From the NCBI RefSeq assembly GCF_013041615.1, contig NZ_JABEPQ010000001.1:736976-800975 (forward strand): DNA of 64,000 nt, read 5' to 3'. The notes beneath the pieces were generated by a model. That model had not been told where the DNA came from. It saw only the letters and a list, made by a program, of their open reading frames with translations, and did not search any database. Every line of letters starts with the position of its first letter. Positions within the stretch are counted from its first letter, which is position 1. Of this stretch, positions 41,218 through 50,781 are shown piece after piece. The stretch is from Knoellia koreensis. Lineage in GTDB: Bacteria; Actinomycetota; Actinomycetes; Actinomycetales; Dermatophilaceae. Both the position numbers and the translations under genes were made by a program.

Positions 41218-41643
41218 GTGAGCATGAAGAGCACCGACCGCGAGTACGCCGTGACCAAGACCGACGACCAGTGGCGCGAGGAGCTGTCGCCGGCGGAGTA
41301 CCAGGTGCTGCGTCAGGCCGGCACCGAGCGGCCGTTCGTCGGCGAGTACACCGACACCAAGACCGAGGGCGTCTACGCCTGTCGCGCCTGCGGCGCCGAG
41401 CTGTTCACCTCGGACACCAAGTTCGACAGCCACTGCGGCTGGCCGTCCTTCTACACCCCGCTCGCCGGCGACACCGTCGAGTACATCGAGGACAACAGCC
41501 TCGGCATGAAGCGGGTCGAGGTCCGCTGCGCCAACTGTGGCAGCCACCTCGGGCACGTCTTCGAGGGCGAGGGCTACGACACCCCGACCGACCAGCGGTT
41601 CTGCATCAACAGCATCAGCCTCACCCTGCGCCCCAAGCCCTGA
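41218..41643 (+). CDS. msrB: Peptide-methionine (R)-S-oxide reductase MsrB
   Basis: 141 residues. Structural zinc cysteines Cys55, Cys58, Cys104 and Cys107; catalytic Cys129 in QRFCINS; substrate motif HCGWPSF. It reduces methionine-R-sulfoxide in proteins. No second resolving Cys in the usual place, so the electron path cannot be deduced. GTG at 41218 has AGGAAGG upstream; ATG at 41224 is an alternative. Confidence 0.96.
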   Translation: MSMKSTDREYAVTKTDDQWREELSPAEYQVLRQAGTERPFVGEYTDTKTEGVYACRACGAELFTSDTKFDSHCGWPSFYTPLAGDTVEYIEDNSLGMKRVEVRCANCGSHLGHVFEGEGYDTPTDQRFCINSISLTLRPKP

Positions 41644-41751
41644 CCTCAGCTTTTACGCGTCATGCGGGAAAGCTGGCTTCGCTCGCGTTAGTAGACCGAG
41701 CGAACCTCACAGTCCCCGAGTGAAGTCGCCGTGGCTGACGGTCGTTCGGCG

Positions 41752-42186
41752 TCACAACCGGACGATCGTCGCCGGGTCCTCCTGGCCACCGAAGTACTGG
41801 TCGAGCACGGAGCGGAACACGGCCCGGTCGTCGTCGTGCTCGGCCGCGTGGGCGAACAACGTCATCGACGAACGCAGCTTGACCGCGTCGATGCCACCCA
41901 TGACGGCCTCGGCATCGCCCGCGCCGAGGTCGGCCAGCGCCTGCGCGCACTCCAGGAGCCGCGGGCCGAGCACCGGGTGGGCGAGGTAGTCGCGCGCCCC
42001 CTGCACACCGCTCAGCGCGTACCGCTGCGCCATGTCCGAGCGGCCCAGCCCGGCGACCTGCGGGAAGACGAACCACATCCAGTGGCTGCGCTTGCGCCCG
42101 GAGCGCAGTTCGGCGAGAGCCGCGGCATACGTGTCGCCTGCGTCCTGCGCGGCGACGAAGTGGGACAGGTCCGCGGGGCCGGCCAC
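41752..42186 (-). CDS. DUF1810 family protein
   Basis: 144 residues. DLSHFVAAQDAG, the RSGRKRSHWMWFVFPQ motif and the pattern SSMTLFAHA mark the DUF1810 family, a small helical protein of unknown function related to calpastatin-named entries. GTG at 42186 lies two bases after the hemQ stop, so it probably belongs to the haem operon transcript. Confidence 0.85.
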   Translation of the reverse strand: MAGPADLSHFVAAQDAGDTYAAALAELRSGRKRSHWMWFVFPQVAGLGRSDMAQRYALSGVQGARDYLAHPVLGPRLLECAQALADLGAGDAEAVMGGIDAVKLRSSMTLFAHAAEHDDDRAVFRSVLDQYFGGQEDPATIVRL

Positions 42187-42188
42187 GG

Positions 42189-42902
42189 TCAGCGCAGCGC
42201 CTGGACGAGGTCGGCGACAGCGACTCGCCGACCGGTGTGGAAGGGGATCTCCTCGCGCACGTGCCGCCGCGCGCCGGACGCGCGCAGCTCGCGCATGAGG
42301 TCGACGATGCGGTGCAGCTCCGGCGCCTCGAACGCCAGGACCCACTCGTAGTCGTTCAGCGCGAAGCTGGAGATCGTGTTGGCCCGCACGTCGGGGAAGT
42401 CACGCGCCTGCTGCCCGTGCTCGCGCAGCATGTCGCGCCGCTCGGCGTCGGGCAGGAGGTACCACTCGTAGGACCGGACGAACGGGTAGACGCACAGCCA
42501 CTCACCCGGCTGCTCGTCGGCGAGGAACGCCGGGATGTGGCTCTTGTTGAACTCGGCCGGGCGGTGCAGCGCCGCCGCCGACCAGGTGCACTCGAGCAGC
42601 GAGCCGAGACCGGTGCGCAGCAGCGCGCGGTAGGCGGCCTGCAGGTCTTCCATCTTCTCGGCGTGCCACCAGACCATGAAGTCGGCGCCCGCGCGCATGC
42701 CACCGAGGTCGTAGACGCCGCGCGTCACGACACCCTGCTCCTCCAGCGAGGCGAACAGCTCGTCGACCTCCTTGGCCATGACGTCGCGGTCGTCGCCGAG
42801 CGGCGCCGTCACCTCGAACACCGACCACAGGGCGTACCGGATCGTCTCGTTGATCTCGCGGATGCGGGCTGCGTTGGGGTTGCCGGGGTGTGGAGCGCTC
42901 AT
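42189..42902 (-). CDS. hemQ: Coproheme decarboxylase HemQ (chlorite-dismutase-like)
   Basis: 237 residues, chlorite-dismutase fold. [10 protein letters not shown], the catalytic-Tyr region [15 protein letters not shown] (Tyr139) and likely axial His162 (REHG) match Gram-positive HemQ. It performs the last step of the coproporphyrin-dependent haem route, decarboxylating coproheme to haem b with peroxide. It starts four bases after the hemY stop. Confidence 0.93.
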   Translation of the reverse strand: MSAPHPGNPNAARIREINETIRYALWSVFEVTAPLGDDRDVMAKEVDELFASLEEQGVVTRGVYDLGGMRAGADFMVWWHAEKMEDLQAAYRALLRTGLGSLLECTWSAAALHRPAEFNKSHIPAFLADEQPGEWLCVYPFVRSYEWYLLPDAERRDMLREHGQQARDFPDVRANTISSFALNDYEWVLAFEAPELHRIVDLMRELRASGARRHVREEIPFHTGRRVAVADLVQALR

Positions 42903-42906
42903 GTTC

Positions 42907-44376
42907 TCATTGTCGCTCGCCCGTGCGCCCGTCGCGCAGGTGGGTCAGGACGCCCGCGGCCGCCGCGCGCCCGCTCGCGATGCAGGCGGGGACGCCAACC
43001 CCCTGGTATGCCGCGCCGGCGACTTCCAGCCCCGGCTCACCCTGCACCCCGCGCAGGATGCGGTCCACCCGGTCGACGTGCCCGACGGTGTACTGCGGCA
43101 GCGCACCGCCCCACCGTTGCACGTGCGCGTCCACGACTCGTGGCAGCTGGCCGCCCAGTGCCTCGCTGACCTCGGCCACCGCGATGGCGACGAGCTCGTC
43201 GTCCGGTCGGTGCAGGTCCGAGGTCTCCTCGTAGCGACCCACCGAGGCGCGCAGGAACAACAGGTCATCGGCCGCGTCGGCGACCCAGCCCCATTTGCTC
43301 GAGCTGAAGGTGCTCGCCTTGATGGTGCGGCCGTCGACGGCCGGAACGAGGAAGCCCGAACCGGGCAGTGTCGCAACGGGATCCGCGCCCGGGTCGCGGG
43401 CCACGGCCAGCGAGATGATGGCCATCGAGGCGTACGGGATGTCGGCCAGCTCGCGCGCCACCTCGGGCAGCAGCGGTGCCAACAGCTTGCTCGTCGGCGT
43501 CGCCGGGACGGCCAGGACCACCGCGTCGGCGTCGATGCGCTCCGGGCTGGGACGCGGTCCCACGACGACCGACCAGCCTGCCCCTGCCACACCGTCTCCG
43601 GCCGGCGTCCGATGGAGCTCACGGGCGATGGTGCCGCTGCGGATCGTCACGCCAGCCGCGCGCAGCTGCTCAGCCAGCGCCTCGGCCAGCCTCCCGATGC
43701 CACCGTCGACACCGGCGAACACCGGGGCCGGGGCGCCGTCCCTGGCGGCGGACGACGCGGCAGCCGCCGAAGCAACGACACGCGCCGCGGTTGTGAGCGA
43801 CTCGCCCGCCTGCGCCGCGGCATACACCTGTGGCAGGCAGGCCTGGAGCGACAGCGACCGCGCCTGCCCGGCGTAGACACCGCCGAGCAACGGCTCGACG
43901 AGACGGTCGACCACGGCGTCACCGAGGCGTCGCCCGACGTATTCGCCAACCGAGACATCGGTGAAATCGCCTGTGTGCCAAGGAGTTTCGTGTTCAGCGC
44001 GCTCGACCTCGGCCGGGACGAGGATGCCCGCGGCCGACGCCGGGTCCGCCGGGATCCCCATCAGCGTGCCCCGGGGCATCGCGTGCAGCGCTCCCCTGCT
44101 CCAGATCGAGGCCCCGACGGGCGCGGGGTGCACCATCGCGTCGCCCAGCCCGGCCTCGTCGATCAACGACACTGCCTCCGGCCGACGCGCCAGGACCGAC
44201 TCGGCGCCGACGTCGATCGCGATTCCGGCCACCGGCTCGCGCCGCAGCTTGCCCCCGGGCCGGTCGGCGGCGTCCAACACGGTCACCGTGATGTCCGCAT
44301 CCGCACGCGAAAGCTCCCAGGCGCAGGCAAGCCCGGCGATCCCTCCGCCGATGACGACGACCCGTGACCCATTCAT
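42907..44376 (-). CDS. hemY: Coproporphyrinogen III / protoporphyrinogen oxidase HemY (CgoX)
   Basis: 489 residues, FAD-dependent amine-oxidase fold. The N-terminal FAD motif is [17 protein letters not shown], followed by GGKLRRE; the C-terminal [20 protein letters not shown] is the second FAD contact. With HemQ nearby it most likely oxidises coproporphyrinogen III. It and hemQ are separated from hemE by a convergent lipoprotein gene. Confidence 0.93.
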   Translation of the reverse strand: MNGSRVVVIGGGIAGLACAWELSRADADITVTVLDAADRPGGKLRREPVAGIAIDVGAESVLARRPEAVSLIDEAGLGDAMVHPAPVGASIWSRGALHAMPRGTLMGIPADPASAAGILVPAEVERAEHETPWHTGDFTDVSVGEYVGRRLGDAVVDRLVEPLLGGVYAGQARSLSLQACLPQVYAAAQAGESLTTAARVVASAAAASSAARDGAPAPVFAGVDGGIGRLAEALAEQLRAAGVTIRSGTIARELHRTPAGDGVAGAGWSVVVGPRPSPERIDADAVVLAVPATPTSKLLAPLLPEVARELADIPYASMAIISLAVARDPGADPVATLPGSGFLVPAVDGRTIKASTFSSSKWGWVADAADDLLFLRASVGRYEETSDLHRPDDELVAIAVAEVSEALGGQLPRVVDAHVQRWGGALPQYTVGHVDRVDRILRGVQGEPGLEVAGAAYQGVGVPACIASGRAAAAGVLTHLRDGRTGERQ

Positions 44377-44491
44377 GCGTCCACTGTTTCAAGACCGTGA
44401 CTGTTTCGACACCACCGGGTGGGAACGTCGGCTCCACTGACCGAGTCGCAGCGGTGTCCAGCAGATCTCGCAGCCAGCCAGGGAGCCAGTC

Positions 44492-45517
44492 ATGAAACGT
44501 CCGCACGCCCGCAGCATCGTCCTCGTCTCCACCGCAGCCGCCGCACTCCTGGCCCTCACCGCTTGTGGGGGCTCGGTCAACGACAGCTCCGCCGGGACCG
44601 TCGCGTCCGACTCGGCCGCCCGCGCCCCAGATGCCAAGAACCCCAACGGTTTGGCAGCCACCGAGCAGGGTGCACCGGCCGCACCGGAATCAGGTGGCGG
44701 CAACGCCAGTGGCTCGCAGTCCTCCACGGCCAAGCCCGGCTCGAACGCCGTGAGCCCCGCCAGCCTGCGGGCCGCCCAACAGCAGCTGGCCCGCCGCGCC
44801 TCGGTCGCACTCGAGGTGAAGAACATCAACGAGGCGGTTGCCAAGGTCCGGTCCACCACCATCGCCGCCGACGGCATCGTCCTCGCCGAGAACATCGGCA
44901 CAGCCGACAAGGACGCGCCCCTCGCCGACAGCAGCCAGCTGACTGCGACGACCTACGGCGAGATCACCGTGTCCGTGCCGTCGAGCAAGCTCGACGCCGT
45001 GGTCGCCGACCTCGGCTCGGTCGGGAAGGTGATCCGGTCGACCAGCTCGAGCGAAGACGTCGGCAGCCAGATCGTCGACACGCAGTCCCGGCTGGAGACC
45101 ATGCGCGTCAGCATCGAGCGGGTTCGGGGCTACCTCGCGAACGCCAAGGACCTCAACCAGACCGTCGCCCTCGAGGCCGAGCTGACGCGTCGCCAGGCCG
45201 ACCTGGAGTCGATGGAGGCGCAGCTCGCCGCCCTCAAGGACAGCGTCGCGATGTCGCCGGTGCAGGTGAGCCTGACGACGCGTCCCGAGGTCATCGCCCC
45301 CGCCGGCACCACCGACGACGCCGGGTTCCTCGCCGGCCTCAAGGGCGGTTGGAAGGCCTTCACCGCCTCGGTCCAGGTGGTGCTGACCATCCTCGGCGCG
45401 TTGCTGCCGTTCGCCGTGCTGTTCGCGCTCGTCGGCGTCCCGGCGTGGTTGTGGTGGCGGCGCCACCGCCCGGCCCGCACCGCGCCGGCAGCGAACGCGA
45501 CGCCTAGCGCTGGCTGA
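44492..45517 (+). CDS. DUF4349 lipoprotein
   Basis: 341 residues. Signal peptide with lipobox LTAC (Cys25), a Ser/Gly/Ala-rich linker to about residue 90, the DUF4349 domain with a coiled coil (about 195-255), and a C-terminal transmembrane helix ([26 protein letters not shown]) followed by a basic tail. The family is of unknown function in the envelope. Located on the opposite strand between hemY and hemE; its end overlaps hemE by 14 bases. Confidence 0.88.
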   Translation: MKRPHARSIVLVSTAAAALLALTACGGSVNDSSAGTVASDSAARAPDAKNPNGLAATEQGAPAAPESGGGNASGSQSSTAKPGSNAVSPASLRAAQQQLARRASVALEVKNINEAVAKVRSTTIAADGIVLAENIGTADKDAPLADSSQLTATTYGEITVSVPSSKLDAVVADLGSVGKVIRSTSSSEDVGSQIVDTQSRLETMRVSIERVRGYLANAKDLNQTVALEAELTRRQADLESMEAQLAALKDSVAMSPVQVSLTTRPEVIAPAGTTDDAGFLAGLKGGWKAFTASVQVVLTILGALLPFAVLFALVGVPAWLWWRRHRPARTAPAANATPSAG

Positions 45518-46559
45518 CCTCGTGGACCAGCTCGACCACGCGGGTGAGCACCCCGGGGTCGGTGGTCGGCAGCACGCCGTGGCCGAGGTTGAAGATGTGC
45601 CCCGGTGCCGTCTTCCCCTCGGCCACGATGCTGCGCACCTTGGCCGCCAACGGTTCCCACGGCGCAAAGAGGAGCGCCGGGTCGAGGTTGCCCTGCACGG
45701 CATACCTATCGCCGAGGCGGGAGATCGCGTCGGTGAGGGACACGCGGTAGTCGACGCCCACGACGTCGGCGCCCGCGGCGCCCATGGCCGGGAGCAGCTC
45801 GCCGGTGCCGACCCCGAAGTGGATGGTGGGTATGCCGCGTGCCTCCACGGCCGCGAGCGCGGCGGCCGAGTGGGGCTGGACGAAGCGTTCGTAGTCGGCG
45901 CGCGGGAGGGCGCCGACCCAGGAGTCGAACAGCTGCACGGCTGACGCACCGGCGGCGGCCTGGACGTCGAGGAAGGCGCCGGAGATCTGGGCGAGCCGGG
46001 CGCACAGGTCGTTCCAGAGCTGGGGGTCGCCGTACATCAGGGCCTTGGTGTGCTCGTGGTTCTTGCTCGGTCCGCCCTCGACGAGGTAGCTGGCCAAGGT
46101 GAACGGGGCCCCGGCGAAACCGATCAGTGGCGTCGCTCCCAGCTCGCCGACGAGCTGCTGCACGGCCTCGGTGATGTAGGGCACGAGGTCGGGGGTGAGC
46201 TCGGGCAGCCGATCGAGGTCGGCGCGCGAGCGGACGGGCTGGGCGATCACCGGGCCGACGCCGGCCTTGATCTCGAGGTCGACCCCGACCGCCGCGAGCG
46301 GAACCACGATGTCGGAGAAGAAGATCGCCGCGTCGACGCCGTGACGGCGCACCGGCTGGAGCGTGATCTCCGTGACGAGGTCCGGGGTGCGGCAGGCCTC
46401 GAGCATCTCGGTGTCGGCACGGGCCTCGCGGTACTCGGGCAGCGAGCGCCCGGCTTGGCGCATGAACCACACCGGGGTGTGCGTCACCGGCTCACGGCGG
46501 GCAGCGCGGACGAGGGTCGAGTCGTGCGGGGAGGTCACGGCGGCAAGTGTCGCACGCAC
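45504..46559 (-). CDS. hemE: Uroporphyrinogen decarboxylase HemE
   Basis: 351 residues. Signature [16 protein letters not shown] near the N-terminus, [19 protein letters not shown] and FNLGHGVLP near the C-terminus. Decarboxylates uroporphyrinogen III to coproporphyrinogen III, the substrate of HemY. GTG at 46559 is used; another GTG at 46538 would shorten it by seven residues. Confidence 0.96.
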   Translation of the reverse strand: MRATLAAVTSPHDSTLVRAARREPVTHTPVWFMRQAGRSLPEYREARADTEMLEACRTPDLVTEITLQPVRRHGVDAAIFFSDIVVPLAAVGVDLEIKAGVGPVIAQPVRSRADLDRLPELTPDLVPYITEAVQQLVGELGATPLIGFAGAPFTLASYLVEGGPSKNHEHTKALMYGDPQLWNDLCARLAQISGAFLDVQAAAGASAVQLFDSWVGALPRADYERFVQPHSAAALAAVEARGIPTIHFGVGTGELLPAMGAAGADVVGVDYRVSLTDAISRLGDRYAVQGNLDPALLFAPWEPLAAKVRSIVAEGKTAPGHIFNLGHGVLPTTDPGVLTRVVELVHEVSQR

Positions 46560-46598
46560 CGGGCCGCGCTCCGTCCGCGCATCCGCGTCGCACGTCCC

Positions 46599-47432
46599 TC
46601 AGAGCGCGATCACCGCGGCACCGACGAGCGACAGCACAGCCCCCACCTGCTGCACGACCCGCAGCCGCTCGCCGAGGACCAACCGCGCGAGCACGATCGT
46701 GACCACCGGGTAGAGCGAGGCGAGGACGCTGGCCACGCTGACCTGCCCCCGGCTGCTGGCGAGCCCGAAGAGGAAGTTGGCCGCCATGTCGGCACAGCCG
46801 ATGAGGGTCAGTGCCGGCACCTCTCGGGCCACCACCCCACCCGTGCGACGCAGCGCCAGGGCCAAGGTCGCGAAGAGGACGAACGACGTCCCGCGCATGC
46901 CCCACAGGGTCATCAACGTCGAGGTCTGGGCGCCCCGGTCGATGCAGAAGAGGGCGAACCCGAACCCGACCGCGGCGACACCGGCCAGCACCACCGGCCG
47001 GGCCGACACCGCTCCCGACAGCTCGGGGCCGGAGGCCAGCGTCACCCCGACGATCGCGACCACCATCCCGACCCAGGTCCAGGCGGCCGGCTCGTCACCC
47101 GTCGCGACGCCGAGCAGCACCGGCACGGCCACGCCCAGCGCCGCGATCGGTGCGACGACCCCCATGGTCCCGGTCGCGAGCGCGGTGTAGAAGCAGACGA
47201 GACCCGTGAGGCCGGACAGCCCCGCCGCGACCGACCACAGCGGCCACCCCGTCCACGGCACGTCACCCAGCCGGAAGAGCACGACGCCCGACACGACGGC
47301 GAAGGCCAGCGACTGGGTCCAGCCGACCACCGCGAGCGGCGGGCGGCGGCGCGAGAACAGGCCGGCGAAGAAGTCCGACGTCCCCCAACAGGCGCTGGAC
47401 GCGAGAGCGAGCAGGGCGACCACGGGAGGCAA
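46599..47432 (-). CDS. DMT-superfamily (EamA) transporter
   Basis: 277 residues, ten transmembrane segments in two EamA repeats. Small hydrophobic helices, PIAALGVAVPVLLG and LYPVVTIVLARLVLGE typify the family. Substrate unknown. TTG at 47432 or GTG at 47423 is the start; neither has a clear Shine-Dalgarno. 39 bases from hemE. Confidence 0.85.
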   Translation of the reverse strand: MPPVVALLALASSACWGTSDFFAGLFSRRRPPLAVVGWTQSLAFAVVSGVVLFRLGDVPWTGWPLWSVAAGLSGLTGLVCFYTALATGTMGVVAPIAALGVAVPVLLGVATGDEPAAWTWVGMVVAIVGVTLASGPELSGAVSARPVVLAGVAAVGFGFALFCIDRGAQTSTLMTLWGMRGTSFVLFATLALALRRTGGVVAREVPALTLIGCADMAANFLFGLASSRGQVSVASVLASLYPVVTIVLARLVLGERLRVVQQVGAVLSLVGAAVIAL

Positions 47433-47494
47433 CGCTAGCTGGACGCGACACCCCGCGCGGCGCGGCGTTCACCGTGATAACGCGCCACCCGGCA

Positions 47495-47500
47495 TACCCT
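47495..47500 (+). promoter_or_regulatory. -10 box of a leaderless promoter
   Basis: TACCCT six bases before the GTG at 47507. It overlaps a GTATGCCG-type octamer (CGGCATAC). Confidence 0.45.
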
Positions 47501-47506
47501 CGTCTG

Positions 47507-48091
47507 GTGGGCAGCCGAACGGTCCCTGGAGACCACTCCCCCGAGTTCACGCAGGCGTTGACCGATCTGCGTGGAGCGCGGTTGCGCCCCGAGATCCGGC
47601 TCACCGAGGTGCCCGCACCGCAACGGATCGCCCCGTATGCCGTGGCGCTCACGGCCGAGGTCGTGGGCGCCGCCGCGGACGAGGACGAGCTGGCGTCGGG
47701 ACGGTTCGTGCTGCTGCACGACCCCTCGATCCCGGACCCGTGGGACGGCGCCTGGCGGGCAGTGACGTTCGCGCGCGCCGAGCTCGAGCCGGAGCTCGCC
47801 AGCGACCCGATGCTCGGCGCGGTCGGGTGGTCCTGGCTGACCGACGCGCTGGACGGGCACCACGTGGGTTACACCGCCGAGGCGGGCACGGTCACGCGGG
47901 TCGTGTCGGAGAGCTTCGCCGGCCTGGCGGACCGTCCCGCGAGCGTCGAGATGGAGGTGCGCGCGTCGTGGACCCCGGTGTCCGGCAACGTCGGTGACCA
48001 CCTCCTGGCCTGGTCCGACCTGCTGTGCACCATCGCCGGGCTGCCGCCGCTGCCCGAGGGTGTCATCGCCCTGCCGGGGCCACGGCGCTGA
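47507..48091 (+). CDS. DUF3000 family protein
   Basis: 194 residues of a conserved actinobacterial family without known function (PEFTQALTDLRGARLRPEI, WSDLLCTIAGLPPLPEGV). It precedes the RNase D gene, as in many actinobacteria, which hints at a linked role in RNA handling. GTG at 47507 chosen for the leaderless -10 box. Confidence 0.85.
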   Translation: MGSRTVPGDHSPEFTQALTDLRGARLRPEIRLTEVPAPQRIAPYAVALTAEVVGAAADEDELASGRFVLLHDPSIPDPWDGAWRAVTFARAELEPELASDPMLGAVGWSWLTDALDGHHVGYTAEAGTVTRVVSESFAGLADRPASVEMEVRASWTPVSGNVGDHLLAWSDLLCTIAGLPPLPEGVIALPGPRR

Positions 48092-48137
48092 CCCTGCGTG
48101 CGGCGCTGGATCCCGGTGGTTGCAACCGGGAACCAGA

Positions 48138-48143
48138 TAGGTT
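48138..48143 (+). promoter_or_regulatory. -10 box of a leaderless promoter
   Basis: TAGGTT six bases before the GTG at 48150, identical spacing to the boxes at 31963 and 47495. Confidence 0.5.
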
Positions 48144-48149
48144 GGAACG

Positions 48150-49433
48150 GTGACCGACACCGACGACGAGCTCGAGGCCGGGCCGCTCGTCGACACTCCC
48201 ACCGCGGACGAGGACGTCGACGCGACGCCCGCGGTCCAGCTCATCCCCCTCGACATGCCTGCGGACGGCGTGCCGCCCGTGATCGACAGCGAACGCGGCC
48301 TCGACGAGGCCGCGGCGGCGATCCGGGCCGGCGAGGGTCCGGTGGCCCTCGACGCCGAACGCGCCAGCGGTTACCGCTACGGCCAGCGGGCCTACCTCGT
48401 GCAGGTGCGCCGCGACGGCTCGGGGACCTGGCTCATCGACCCGATCGCGGTGCCCGACCTGACGCCGCTCGACGATGCTATTGGCAACGCCGAGTGGATC
48501 CTGCATGCCGCGACCCAGGACCTGCCGTGCCTCGCGGAGGTGGGCCTGCGCCCCCGGCAGCTGTTCGACACCGAGCTCGCCGGTCGGCTGCTCGGCCTGC
48601 CGCGCGTCGGACTCGCCGCGGTGGTCGAGCACTACCTCGGGCTCTCGCTCGCCAAGGAGCACTCCGCCGTCGACTGGTCGACGCGCCCCCTGCCCGAACC
48701 GTGGCTGCGGTATGCCGCGCTCGACGTCGAGGTGCTGGTCGAGCTGCGCAACCTCATGGGTGTCGACCTGGCCAAGCAGGGCAAGGACGGCTGGGCGCGT
48801 GAGGAGTTCGAGGCGCTGCTCGACTTCACCGGCCCGGCTCCGCGCGTCGACCCGTGGCGCCGGACCTCCGGCATGCACAAGGTGCGTCACCGCCGCACCG
48901 TCGCCGTCGTCCGCGAGCTGTGGGAGGCACGCGACGCCATCGCCCGCGACCGCGACGTGTCCCCCGGCCGGGTCCTGCCCGACGCGGTGCTCGTCGAGAT
49001 CGCCATGGCTGGGCCACGCAGCCCCGACCAGCTGCCCGGTGGCCACCGGTCGATCCGCCGCTACCAGCGGCAGTGGTTGTCGGCGGTGTCGCGCGCCAAT
49101 GCCCTGGCCGAGGACGAGCTGCCGCCGATGACCCTGCGTTCGGACGGGCCGCCGCCCGCACGCGCCTGGGCCGAGCGCGACCCGGTCGCGGCAGCCCGGC
49201 TCGCCGACACCCGGGCGGGCCTCACCGCCTTCGCGGCCGAGCACGACATCCCGGTCGAGAACGTCATGTCGCCCGAGCCGTTGCGCCGCGTCGTGTGGAC
49301 ACCACCGTCGGACCGGTCCGAGGGGGGTTTCACCACCGCGTTGCGCGGCCTGGGTGCCCGCGGCTGGCAGACCCGGATCGTCGCGCCCCTGCTCGCCAAG
49401 GCGTTCGCCGACCACCCGGACACCGACGCCTGA
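48150..49433 (+). CDS. RNase D-like 3'-5' exonuclease with HRDC domain
   Basis: 427 residues. The DEDD exonuclease core begins at about residue 60: VALDAERASG, HAATQDLPCL, FDTELAGRLL and YAALDVEVLVEL. An HRDC-type helical domain occupies about 230-310, followed by a second helical C-terminal region. It likely trims stable RNAs. The acidic N-terminus (1-45) is disordered. GTG start with a leaderless promoter. Confidence 0.9.
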   Translation: MTDTDDELEAGPLVDTPTADEDVDATPAVQLIPLDMPADGVPPVIDSERGLDEAAAAIRAGEGPVALDAERASGYRYGQRAYLVQVRRDGSGTWLIDPIAVPDLTPLDDAIGNAEWILHAATQDLPCLAEVGLRPRQLFDTELAGRLLGLPRVGLAAVVEHYLGLSLAKEHSAVDWSTRPLPEPWLRYAALDVEVLVELRNLMGVDLAKQGKDGWAREEFEALLDFTGPAPRVDPWRRTSGMHKVRHRRTVAVVRELWEARDAIARDRDVSPGRVLPDAVLVEIAMAGPRSPDQLPGGHRSIRRYQRQWLSAVSRANALAEDELPPMTLRSDGPPPARAWAERDPVAAARLADTRAGLTAFAAEHDIPVENVMSPEPLRRVVWTPPSDRSEGGFTTALRGLGARGWQTRIVAPLLAKAFADHPDTDA

Positions 49434-49563
49434 CGGGCCGCGGCCGCGGTGACGGCTCTCACGCCGGGGCCCCGGTGACCGACACGGTTACTCGCGGGTA
49501 GCATCGCAGGCGTACGCACCGGCATACCGGTGTCTCACCCACACCCCACAAGGGAGGCCATCC

Positions 49564-50781
49564 GTGCCCCGCACTCTGCGTGAGGTCGTGTTCGTCGACG
49601 GCGTTCGCACGCCGTTCGGCAAGGCCGGGGACAAGGGCATCTACGCCCAGACCCGCGCCGACGACCTCGTCATCAAATGCATCCGTGAGCTCATGCGCCG
49701 CCACCCCGAGCTGCCGCCGGAGCGGGTCGAGGAGGTCGCGATCGCGGCCACGACCCAGATCGGCGACCAGGGGCTCACGCTGGGTCGCATCGCGGCCCTG
49801 CTGTCGGGCCTGCCGAAGACCACACCCGGCTACTCGATCGACCGCATGTGCGCCGGCGCGATGACCGCGGTGACGACGACCGCGAGCTCGATCGCCTTTG
49901 GTGCCATCGACATCGCCATCGCCGGTGGTGTCGAGCACATGGGCCGGCACCCCATGGGTGAGGGCGTCGACCCCAACCCGCGGATCGTCGCCGAGAAGCT
50001 CGTCGACCCGTCCGCACTCGTCATGGGCTCGACGGCGGAGAACCTGCACGACCGGTTCCCCGAGATCACCAAGGAGCGCAGTGACGCGTATGCCGTGTCG
50101 AGCCAGGAGAAGCTCGCGAAGGCGTATGCGAACAACCAGGTGCAGCCCGACCTCGTGCCCGTGGCGACGCGCCACCAGGAGCAGGGTTGGGGCCTCGCGA
50201 CGCAGGACGAGCCGCCGCGACCCGGCACCACGATGGACGACCTCGCCGCGCTCAAGACGCCGTTCCGCCCGCACGGCAACGTGACCGCGGGCAACGCGGC
50301 CGGGCTCAACGACGGCGCCACCGCGTGCATCCTCGCCTCCGCCGAGACCGCCGAGGAGCTCGGGCTGCCGGTGCGGATGCGGCTCGTGGACTTCGCGTTC
50401 GTCGGCGTCGAGCCGGAGGTGATGGGTGTGGGCCCGATCCCCGCGGCGGAGAAGGCGCTCGGCAAGGCCGGGCTGTCGATCGACGACATCGGGCTGTTCG
50501 AGCTGAACGAGGCGTTCGCCGTGCAGGTGCTCGCCTTCCTCGACCACTTCGGCATCGCCGACGACGACGAGCGGGTCAACAAGTACGGCGGCGCCATCGC
50601 CACCGGCCACCCGCTGGCGTCGTCCGGTGTGCGGCTCATGACGCAGCTGGCGCGCCAGTTCGAGGAGCACCCCGAGGTGCGTTACGGCATGACCGCGATG
50701 TGCATCGGTATCGGCATGGGTGGCGCGGTGATCTGGGAGAACCCCCACCACGCCGACTACGGCAAGGAGGTCGCCGCATGA
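49564..50781 (+). CDS. fadA: Acetyl-CoA C-acyltransferase (thiolase) FadA
   Basis: 405 residues, thiolase I. Active-site Cys96 in DRMCAGAM, the second pair in GHPLASSGVR and CIGIGMGGAV near the C-terminus. Cleaves 3-ketoacyl-CoA in beta-oxidation. GTG at 49564 has AAGGGAGG upstream. Its stop overlaps the fadB start (ATGA), forming the fadAB operon. Confidence 0.94.
   Translation: MPRTLREVVFVDGVRTPFGKAGDKGIYAQTRADDLVIKCIRELMRRHPELPPERVEEVAIAATTQIGDQGLTLGRIAALLSGLPKTTPGYSIDRMCAGAMTAVTTTASSIAFGAIDIAIAGGVEHMGRHPMGEGVDPNPRIVAEKLVDPSALVMGSTAENLHDRFPEITKERSDAYAVSSQEKLAKAYANNQVQPDLVPVATRHQEQGWGLATQDEPPRPGTTMDDLAALKTPFRPHGNVTAGNAAGLNDGATACILASAETAEELGLPVRMRLVDFAFVGVEPEVMGVGPIPAAEKALGKAGLSIDDIGLFELNEAFAVQVLAFLDHFGIADDDERVNKYGGAIATGHPLASSGVRLMTQLARQFEEHPEVRYGMTAMCIGIGMGGAVIWENPHHADYGKEVAA

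Noticed and set aside
49490-49506. GGTTActcgcGGGTAG before fadA as a SigF-type promoter
   Set aside because: The spacing is far too short; TAGCAT there may be an ordinary -10 but no clear -35 accompanies it.
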